Positions 53,233 to 60,800 of a DNA stretch of 64,000 nt are shown one piece after another; within the stretch, counting starts at the first letter, position 1, and every line of letters starts with the position of its first letter. The position numbers were made by a program, and so were the translations under genes. This DNA comes from Niveibacterium sp. 24ML. Its GTDB lineage: Bacteria; Pseudomonadota; Gammaproteobacteria; Burkholderiales; Rhodocyclaceae. The notes beneath the pieces are model-generated. The model saw nothing but the letters and a program-made list of their open reading frames with translations. It did not search any database and was not told the DNA's origin. Location: positions 62,001 to 126,000 of the forward strand of contig NZ_JAPFHA010000005.1 in NCBI RefSeq assembly GCF_026586805.1, in the 5' to 3' direction.

Positions 53233-53735
53233 GGCCGCCACTCCAGATCGAAGGCTGCCTGCACGCGCGCAGGCGAATCGAGCCGTACCTGGCTGACCGG
53301 CCGCAGCCGCACGAACACCGCCTGCTTGCCCAGCGCATCGGCGAAGTCGAACAGCGCGTCGGCGCGCTCGCTTTCGGCTACGACGCGCAGGTTGCGCTGG
53401 CGTGCGCGCGGCTCGATGCGCAGCAGGGCCACATCGGCTGGCCGCGCGGCATCCAGCGCGTCGAGCAGGGCCGGCCAGGGCAGGTTCAGCTGCGTAATCG
53501 CGGCATTCACCAACTCGGCCTGTTCGGGCGTGGGCTGCGGGAACTGCACACGCGGCGCGGCCGGCGTGCTGCTGGCAAGCTGCTGCGCGCGTAGCACGGC
53601 GAGCGCGGATTCGCGCTGCTTTGCCAGCTGCCCCAGCGCGCCGAGGATGATCGCGAGCACCAGCAGGCCCAGCAGGGCCGGCGCGGCGATGCGCCAGCGC
53701 GCGGCGGGGGCGAAGTCGATCCGCACGCGGCTCAT
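53229..53735 (-). CDS. PilN-like inner membrane protein
   Basis: A 168-aa protein starting MSRVRIDFAPAARWRIAAP. It has one membrane helix (about 15-34), a short coiled coil to about residue 50 and a C-terminal alpha/beta domain, LNLPWPALLDALDAARPADVALLRIEP, that is like PilN/GspL periplasmic domains. The order PilM, PilN, PilO, PilP in one operon supports this. Both ends overlap neighbours by 4 nt. Confidence 0.75.
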   Translation of the reverse strand: MSRVRIDFAPAARWRIAAPALLGLLVLAIILGALGQLAKQRESALAVLRAQQLASSTPAAPRVQFPQPTPEQAELVNAAITQLNLPWPALLDALDAARPADVALLRIEPRARQRNLRVVAESERADALFDFADALGKQAVFVRLRPVSQVRLDSPARVQAAFDLEWRP

Positions 53736-54472
53736 GCCATGCCCCCACGCGCGGCGGCCGGCGGCAGCGCGGCGCCGACGACCGGGCTGCCGTCGGCGAG
53801 CCGTGCCGGCGCCGCGCTGTCGCCGAACAGCCAGACCGGCGTGCCCGCCGCATGGGCGGATTGCAGCGCGGTTTCGCGATCCAGGCAGGCCGCCAGTGAA
53901 TCTTCGCCAAGCCGGGTCGAGCGCACGCCCACGCAGCTGCCGTGCGCGAACAGCCCCACCGTCAGCGCGTCGCCGTCGCTGCTGGCGAGCCAGTGCGGCG
54001 CGCGTGCGGCGCCAAGCGGGCGCTGGCTGCACCACACCCACAACGGCTGCAGGCTGTGCAGGCGCCGCCGTGCATCGGCAAGGCCGGCGCGGATTGCGGC
54101 GGCGCGCTCCTGCCGCAGGCCGCAAACCAGATCAGTGCTGCCCAGCAGGGCGCCGTCGCTTTGCAGCAGCCAGTCCGCCGGGTCATCGCCGAAGGCGGCG
54201 CCAAAGCGCGCCGCGATGCTTGCTTGCAACTCGGCACGGCCACGCGTGCCGGCCAGCCGCGGCAGCACCAGGTAGCGGCAATGCGCATCGCTGAGCACGC
54301 CTTCGATGCCGCGCCAGCGTGGCTGGGTTTGCGCAAGGGCTGCGCAGGCCGCGCGCAGCGATGCGGCATCGCTGAAGGCGGCGTGCTGGCGGCTGCCATC
54401 GGCGCCGCAAAGGCTGACGGCGTCGCGCCCGATCCAGAGTTGTGCGCGTGGCGCAATGAGCGGCGACTTCAT
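53732..54472 (-). CDS. PilM/GspL-cytoplasmic-domain-like protein (degenerate)
   Basis: A 246-aa cytoplasmic protein between the ATPase gene and the PilN-like gene, the position of PilM or the cytoplasmic part of GspL. Visible features are WIGRDAVSLCGADGSRQHAAF and LSDAHCRYLVLPRL, compatible with an actin-like fold, but no ATP-binding motif is clear, so it may not bind nucleotide. Assigned from context. It couples ATPase GspE to the platform. Confidence 0.6.
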   Translation of the reverse strand: MKSPLIAPRAQLWIGRDAVSLCGADGSRQHAAFSDAASLRAACAALAQTQPRWRGIEGVLSDAHCRYLVLPRLAGTRGRAELQASIAARFGAAFGDDPADWLLQSDGALLGSTDLVCGLRQERAAAIRAGLADARRRLHSLQPLWVWCSQRPLGAARAPHWLASSDGDALTVGLFAHGSCVGVRSTRLGEDSLAACLDRETALQSAHAAGTPVWLFGDSAAPARLADGSPVVGAALPPAAARGGMA

Positions 54473-56154
54473 GCTTCGTCCTGCAAGGTGACGCGCAGCA
54501 CTTCCTGCAGCGTGGTAGCGCCGCTGAGCGCCAGCGCGAGGGCGGCGTCGCGCAGGCTGCGCGTGCCGCCCCGCGTGGCGGCGGCCTTCACCGAGCTGAT
54601 CGGCGCGCGTGCGAGGATGGCCTCGCGCAGCGGATCGGTGAGGGTGAGGATTTCGGCGATCGCGCGCCGCCCGCGGTAGCCGGTGCCACGGCAATCACCA
54701 CAGCCGCGGCCACGGCGGAAGCGGTGCGTGCGCCAGGCATCGGGCGCGAAGCCCATGGCGCGCCGCTCGGCTTCGTCCGGCAGGTAGTCGACCGCGCAGT
54801 GCTCGCACACCGCGCGCAGCAGGCGCTGCGCCCAGATGCCGTTGAGCGCCGAAACCAGCGCGTGCGGATCAACGCCCATGTGGGCGAAGCGCGAGAACAC
54901 GTCGAACACGCTGTTGGCGTGTACCGTCGATAGCACAAGGTGGCCGGTGAGGGCGGACTGCACCGCGATCTCGGCGGTTTCGGCGTCGCGGATTTCGCCC
55001 ACCATGATGGTGTCCGGGTCGTGGCGCAGGATCGAGCGCAGGCCGCGCGCGAACGAGAGGCCCTTCTTCTCGTTCACCGGAATCTGCAGCACGCCGGGCA
55101 GTTCGTACTCGACCGGGTCTTCGATGGTGACGATCTTCTCGCGCCCGGTGCGGGTTTCGGAGATCGCCGCGTAGAGCGAGGTGGTCTTGCCGCTGCCGGT
55201 GGGGCCGGTCACCAGCAACATGCCGTAGGGCAGGGCGGCGAGGCGCCGGATGCGCGCCAGGGGGTCGGCCTCGAAGCCGAGCAGATCGAGCGTCAGTGCG
55301 CTGCCTTCGGGCACCAGCTGGCGCTTGTCGAGGATGCGCAGCACTGCGTCTTCACCGTGGATGCTGGGCATCACCGAAACGCGCAGATCGGTGGTGCGGC
55401 CACCGGTCGAGACGCGGAAGCGCCCGTCCTGCGGCAGGCGGCGCTCGGCGATGTCCAGTTCGGCGAGCACCTTGATGCGTGAGATTGCCTGCTCGGCGAC
55501 GTTGCGGCCGGCGATGCGGGTGGCGACGTCGAGCACACCGTCGATGCGGTACTTCACTTCCATGCCCGCGGGGCCGCATTCGAAGTGGATGTCGCTGGCG
55601 CCGGCGCGCAGCGCGTCGTACAGCGTGGAGTTCACCAGCCGCACCACCGGTGAGCCGTCTTCGCTGATCGAGACCAGCGAGAGCTCTTCGCCGCGCGAAT
55701 CGTGTTCGCCTGCGCTCTCGCCCTGGGCGCCGCTGTCGAGCGCGCGCGCTGCCGATTCAGCGGTGCCGAGCAGTGCCCGCAGATCGCTGACCGCCGCCAG
55801 GGCAAAGCGCACCGGTTGCGGATAGCGCGCCTCGATCCAGTTGAGCAGTGCGGTGTCGTAGGGGTCGCCGACGACCACGAAGGCGGCGCCATCGCGCCGC
55901 AGTTCAACGCAGCCGCGTGCCAGCGCGCGTGAGAGCGCGATGGTGTCGAAGTCCATCACGCCGGCCAGCAACTGTTCGCTGTCGAAGTAGGGCAGATGCA
56001 GCGCATCGGCCACGCAGCGGGCGGTGTCGTGCGCATCGCGTTCAAGCACCTCGGCAAGTGCTTCGAGCAGCGGCTGGCCGCTCGCGGCGGCCCGCTGGCG
56101 TGCCTCGCGCAGGGCGTCGGCGTGTAGCGGCGGCAGCGGCGCGCGCGCGTTCAT
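54469..56154 (-). CDS. type II secretion/type IV pilus assembly ATPase GspE/PilB
   Basis: A 561-aa hexameric ATPase. N-terminal MshEN-like helical domain (about 1-120), N2 domain, then the ATPase core: Walker A LLVTGPTGSGKTTSLYAAI at about 310-325, the Asp box TIEDPVEYELPGVLQIPVN, Walker B TIMVGEIRDAETAEIAVQSA and the His box GHLVLSTVHANS. A zinc-binding tetracysteine, CEHC and CGDCRGTGYRGR, lies near 480-515. It powers pseudopilus assembly in the operon. Both ends overlap neighbours by 4 nt. Confidence 0.95.
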   Translation of the reverse strand: MNARAPLPPLHADALREARQRAAASGQPLLEALAEVLERDAHDTARCVADALHLPYFDSEQLLAGVMDFDTIALSRALARGCVELRRDGAAFVVVGDPYDTALLNWIEARYPQPVRFALAAVSDLRALLGTAESAARALDSGAQGESAGEHDSRGEELSLVSISEDGSPVVRLVNSTLYDALRAGASDIHFECGPAGMEVKYRIDGVLDVATRIAGRNVAEQAISRIKVLAELDIAERRLPQDGRFRVSTGGRTTDLRVSVMPSIHGEDAVLRILDKRQLVPEGSALTLDLLGFEADPLARIRRLAALPYGMLLVTGPTGSGKTTSLYAAISETRTGREKIVTIEDPVEYELPGVLQIPVNEKKGLSFARGLRSILRHDPDTIMVGEIRDAETAEIAVQSALTGHLVLSTVHANSVFDVFSRFAHMGVDPHALVSALNGIWAQRLLRAVCEHCAVDYLPDEAERRAMGFAPDAWRTHRFRRGRGCGDCRGTGYRGRRAIAEILTLTDPLREAILARAPISSVKAAATRGGTRSLRDAALALALSGATTLQEVLRVTLQDEA

Positions 56155-57320
56155 TGCAGGCTCCCGGCGAGGTCGAAGATCGGCAGGTAGAGCAGCACCA
56201 CGATGACGCCAACGGTGACGCCGATCGCGGCCATCAGCAGCGGCTCGAAGAGACGCGAGAAGCGGTCGATCCAGCGGCCCAGTTCGGCATCGTGGTGGCG
56301 CGCGGCGCGGATGAACATTTCGCCCAGGCGTGCGCTGCGTTCGCCGGCGCGCAGCAGGCGCAGCGCCACCGGTGTCACCAGGCTGGCGGCCGCCAGCGCG
56401 TCGGTTACCGATTCGCCGCGCCGCAGGGCGGCGCTCACGGTGCGCAGGCGCGGCAGCATGGCGGGCGTGGCGACGCCTTCGGCGAGCGCCAGCGCCTGCA
56501 AGGCCGGCAGGCCCCCGTTGAGGAGGGTGCCGAGCGCGAGGTAGAGCTGCGCGATGCGGAAGCGTTCGATGCGTGGGCCGACGCCGGGCAGGTGGCGCAG
56601 CGCGGCTTCCAGTTGCCCCTGCTGCCAGGCGCGGCGCAGCAGATAGCCACCGCCGATCAGCAGCAGGAGCAGTGCGCCGATAACCCCTGCGGCATGGGTG
56701 GCGAGGAACTCGCCGATGTCGAGCATCACGCGCGAGAGCAGCGGCAGCTTGTTTGCGCTGCCGCGATACACGGTGGCGAACTTGGGCACCACGTAGCCCA
56801 GCAGGAAGAGGCTCACCGCGCCGCCAACGCCGAGCAGCACCATCGGGTAGATCAGCGCGCCGCTGATGCGCTGGCGCAGGGCATCGAAGCGGTTGCGGTA
56901 TTCGAGATAGCGGCTGAGCGCATCCTGCAGGTGGCTGGTGCGCTCGGCGGCACGCACCAAGCCGATGAAGAGCGGCGGAAAGTCTTCGTCGGCCGCAGCG
57001 AGCGCTTGCGAGAAGGACTGCCCTTCGCGCAGCCGCGCCAGCAGCGCGCGAGTGACCCGCTGTGATTCGCCGTGGCCGCCGCGGGCGTCGAGCGCTTCGA
57101 TGGCTTCGGCCAGCTCCAGCCCGGCGTCGAGCAGTTCGATCAGCTCTTGCGCGAACAGGCTCAGATCGAAGCGGCTGCCGCGCCGGCCGCTGGCGCGGGT
57201 GACGGTGAGCGCGGTGAGCTGACGCGCTGCGAGCAGGCGGCGTGCTTCGCCTTCGTCGAGCGCGTCGACGATCAGTGTCTGGACCTGGTCGGCCCCCAGG
57301 GCGCGCACCTCAAAACGCAT
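56151..57320 (-). CDS. type II secretion inner-membrane platform protein GspF/PilC
   Basis: A 389-aa protein with two GspF repeats. The first half contains LFAQELIELLDAGLELAEAIE, then FIGLVRAAERTSHLQDALSRYLEYR and hydrophobic helix ALIYPMVLLGVGGAVSLFLL; the second half contains LGTLLNGGLPALQALALAEGVATPAMLPRL and LIRAGERSARLGEMF. Both are typical of GspF/PilC. It forms the inner-membrane base for pilin assembly. It lies 11 nt after gspG and overlaps gspE by 4 nt. Confidence 0.95.
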   Translation of the reverse strand: MRFEVRALGADQVQTLIVDALDEGEARRLLAARQLTALTVTRASGRRGSRFDLSLFAQELIELLDAGLELAEAIEALDARGGHGESQRVTRALLARLREGQSFSQALAAADEDFPPLFIGLVRAAERTSHLQDALSRYLEYRNRFDALRQRISGALIYPMVLLGVGGAVSLFLLGYVVPKFATVYRGSANKLPLLSRVMLDIGEFLATHAAGVIGALLLLLIGGGYLLRRAWQQGQLEAALRHLPGVGPRIERFRIAQLYLALGTLLNGGLPALQALALAEGVATPAMLPRLRTVSAALRRGESVTDALAAASLVTPVALRLLRAGERSARLGEMFIRAARHHDAELGRWIDRFSRLFEPLLMAAIGVTVGVIVVLLYLPIFDLAGSLQ

Positions 57321-57331
57321 CGGCTGCGCGC

Positions 57332-57757
57332 TCAGGGGGCAATGATGTCGGCGTCGTCGCCGCTGCCGCCGGGTACGCCGTCGCGGCCGAGCGAGAGGAT
57401 GTCGTATTCCCCGCGGGTGCCGGGCTTGCGGTACTGGTAGGCATGGCCCCAGGGGTCGACCGGGATGTCCTTGAGCAGGTAGGGGCCGTTCCAGCGCTTG
57501 AGCCCGGCCGGTGCGGTGCGCAGGGCTTGCAGGCCCTGCGCGGCGTCCGGGTAGCTGCCGACGTCGAGGCGGTAGGCATCGAGCGCGCGCGAGAAGGATT
57601 CGATCTGCGCCTTCGCGGTGGTGATCTCGGACTTGCTGACATGGCCGAACACGCGCGGCCCGACCAGCGCGGCGAGCATGCCGATGATGGCGACGACGAC
57701 AAGCAGTTCGAGCAGGGTGAAACCGTGTTGTTCGGGGTGAGCCTGGGTCTTCTTCAT
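57332..57757 (-). CDS. gspG: major pseudopilin GspG
   Basis: A 141-aa major pseudopilin, first gene of the eleven-gene operon. The prepilin start is MKKTQAHPEQHGFTLLELLV with cleavage after HG, Glu5, and a long hydrophobic helix. The soluble domain has the GspG calcium-site elements DVGSYPDAAQGLQAL, WNGPYLLKDIPVDPWGHAYQY and DILSLGRDGVPGGSGDDADI. It should assemble the pseudopilus that drives export. 112 bp with overlapping hairpins separate it from the upstream amylase gene. Confidence 0.95.
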   Translation of the reverse strand: MKKTQAHPEQHGFTLLELLVVVAIIGMLAALVGPRVFGHVSKSEITTAKAQIESFSRALDAYRLDVGSYPDAAQGLQALRTAPAGLKRWNGPYLLKDIPVDPWGHAYQYRKPGTRGEYDILSLGRDGVPGGSGDDADIIAP

Positions 57758-57776
57758 GTTGCGGTGATTCCGGTGA

Positions 57777-57860
57777 GCCGTTTGCGCAACGGGCGGCGAC
57801 CCGCTGCGCAAACGGCACCGCCTGCGGGGCGGTGCCGTTGCGGGCTGCTTGCGCAGCCCG
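57777..57860 (-). promoter_or_regulatory. set of three overlapping hairpins between amylase and gspG
   Basis: Perfect inverted repeats: IR1 57777-57788 with 57805-57816, IR2 57811-57822 with 57828-57839 and IR3 57841-57848 with 57853-57860. IR1 and IR2 share 57811-57816 so they cannot both form in one RNA. No T-run follows on the minus strand. It may attenuate transcription from the amylase gene into the secretion operon or stabilise the amylase mRNA. Confidence 0.55.
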
Positions 57861-57869
57861 TTTGCTGCA

Positions 57870-60800
57870 TCAGAACTTGAAGTTGCCGTCGGCGCGATCG
57901 ATCACGGCGCTGCAGCTTGCAGGCGTGCTCAGTTCGCGGTTGCCGGAACTCGTCGTCTGGTTGCTCTCCCACACTGCGGTTGAGCCGTTCCACTTCACAT
58001 ACTTGTACTGCACCGCGGTGCTCACCGGCAAGGTTGTTGTGCCACTCCAGGGGACGTTGGCACCCGAGCCCTGGATCGCCAGCAGGTAGCCCGAAGCCGG
58101 CGTCCAGTTGCCCAGCGCCGTCTGGTTGCCGACGACGTAGAGGTTCTGGCCGGTGACGGTGGCCGCGTTGGCGATGGTGAACTTCACCTGGCAGGCGGTC
58201 GCCGCCGGTGTCGTGACCGACAAGGCGGTGCTGGCGGCCGAGGTGTTACCGACGGCATCGTAGGCCCGTACCGTGTAGCTGTAGGCGGTGTTGGGCGAAA
58301 CGGTGGTGTCGGTGTAGCTCGTGGTGGCGGTGCTGCCCACCTTCACGCCGGCGCGCAGCACGTCGTACCCGGTGACGCCGACGTTATCCGTCGACGCCGT
58401 CCAGGAGAGCGACACGCTGGTCGGCGTGGCGGCGGTCTTGGTCAACGCGGTCGGTACCGTCGGCGGTGTGACGTCGCCGCCGCTGCAGGGGTTGGTCTTG
58501 GTGACCACACCCGCGTTGATGGCCGAGATGCCGCTGGTGAGCGCGTAGTTGTTGCCGCCGTTGTTATCCCAGGTGCCGGCGCCGTTGTTGAACACTGCGG
58601 CGAGGCTTGTGGCCGCACCCAGCGAAACGGTTTGCATCTTCCAGCCGGTACAGGCCGGATCCATCGCCACGCCGGGTACCGCCGTCCAGCTGCCGCCGGT
58701 GGGGGCGTAGTGGACGTTGGTGCTGGCCCAGCCGCTCGGGATCTTGTGATAGATCGTCGCGGTGTTGCCGCCCGAGGTCGTCACCGACAGCGCCGTGCTG
58801 GCCGCCGAGGTGTTGCCGACCGCATCCTGCGCCTTGATCGTGTAGCTGTAGGTGGTGCCGCCCACAAGGCCGGAGTCGGTGTAGCTGGTGGCTGCGGTGG
58901 TGGCGATCTGCGTGCCGTTGCGCAGCACCAGGTAGGTGGCGACGCCGACGTTGTCGGTCGATGCCGTCCAGCTGACCGTGGCGCCGGTGGTCGTGATGTT
59001 CGACGGCGTCAGACCGCTCGGCACCGTGGGTGCCTGCGTGTCGGTCATCGCCGGTGTCGTCACGCTCACCGTTGCGCTGTCGCCCGACTTGTTGCCCGCG
59101 GCATCGTAGGCCTGCACCTTGTAGGTGTAGGTGGTCGATGCGGCGAGGCCATTGTCGGTGAAGCCGGTGCCGGTGGTCACGTTACCCACCTGCACGCCGC
59201 CACGGAACACGTAGTAGCCCATCACGCCGACGTTGTCAGTCGATGCCGTCCAGGTGACGCGCACGCTGTTGGCATCGATCGGTGTGGCGGTGATGCCGGT
59301 CGGTACCGTGGGCGCTTGCGTATCCGGCACGCAGGGGCTGGTGCCGCTGGTGACGCCACCGTTCTCGACCACCTGGATGCCGGTACCGAGGCTGTAGTTC
59401 TTGCCGGCGTTGTTGTCCCAGGTGCCCGATCCGTTGTTGAACGCAGCGGTGAGGCCGGCTGCACTGCCAAGGTTGGCGGTGTAGACCTTCCAGCCGGTAC
59501 ATGCAGCCGCCATCGTGACGCCCGGTACGGCCGTCCAGGTGCCGCCGATCGGCGAGTAGTGCAGGTTGGCCACCGTCCAGCTTGCTGCCGGCTTGTAGTA
59601 AACCGTGGCAACGTTGCCGGCCTGCGTGGTTACCGAGCCCGCAGCGCTGGCGGGGCCAATGTTGCCGGCCGCATCCACGGCCTTGACCGTGTAGCTGTAG
59701 GTGGTCGAAGGCATCAGCGCGCTGTCGTTGTAGCTGGTGCCGGAGCTGGTGCCCACCTGCACACCGCCACGGAACACCTGATACTGGGCCACGCCGTAGT
59801 TGTCGGTCGCCGCCGGCCAGCTGATGGTTGCCGAGCTGGCCGTCAGGTTCGAGCCAACCGGGGTGCCTGGCGCGGTCGGGGCGATCGTATCCGGCACCTT
59901 GGTCGTCACCGACATGCTGCCGCTCTTGGCCGACTGGTTGCCGGCGGCATCCACCGCGAGCACCTGATAGCTGTAGGCGGTGGAAGCGGTGAGGCCGCTG
60001 TCGGTGTAGCTGGCAGTTGCACTGGTGCCGACCATCACGCCATCGCGGAAGACCTGATAGCCGGTCACGCCGACGTTGTCGGTCGACGCGGCCCAGCTCA
60101 GCTTGACGCTGCGGTCGGTGGTGGTGCCGGCGGCCGGCGTGCCCGGGGTGGTGGGCGCAGTGCTGTCGATGACCAGGAAGGGGTAGACGCCCGGCACGCT
60201 GCCGTTCACATCTTCGACATAGCCGGACCCGGTTGCGCTGGGCGAGTAGGTGCCGGCGCCAACGTAGACCTGCTGGATCTCGGACTTGGTGACGTTGCCC
60301 TTCGCGTCGGTCATCTCGACGTAGTAGTCGAGCAACTGGTCGCGGTACTCAGTGAGGTAGGTGTAGTAGAGGTTGCCGATCTCCTGCGCGGGCACCACGG
60401 CCAGGGTGTCTTGCGTGGTCTTGTTCCAGGCCACGCCGTTCATCACCGGCTTGAGGTCGCGCATCTGCATCGTGTAGGACTTCCACGCGCCGACGTTGGC
60501 GGGGGTGATCGAGAGCCCGGGCTTGCCGACCATCGCCGCCGGGTCATAAACCTTGTAGGTGTCGTCGGTGGCGTCAATCGTCTTCTTGGTGTGCGGGCGC
60601 ACCATCACCTTCGCGCTGGCTACGCCCGAAACGTCGTAGCCATAGGTGTAGATCGCGAAGTCCTTGCTGTAGTGCTGGACGGTGTAGCCCTCGGCCTTGG
60701 AACCGTTCACCGAACCCGGGTTGTACGGATAGCGCTGCGGCCACCACAGCGAGGGGCCGGTCTTGTCCTTGGCCAGATTGGTGGTGACGTAGGGCTTGGA

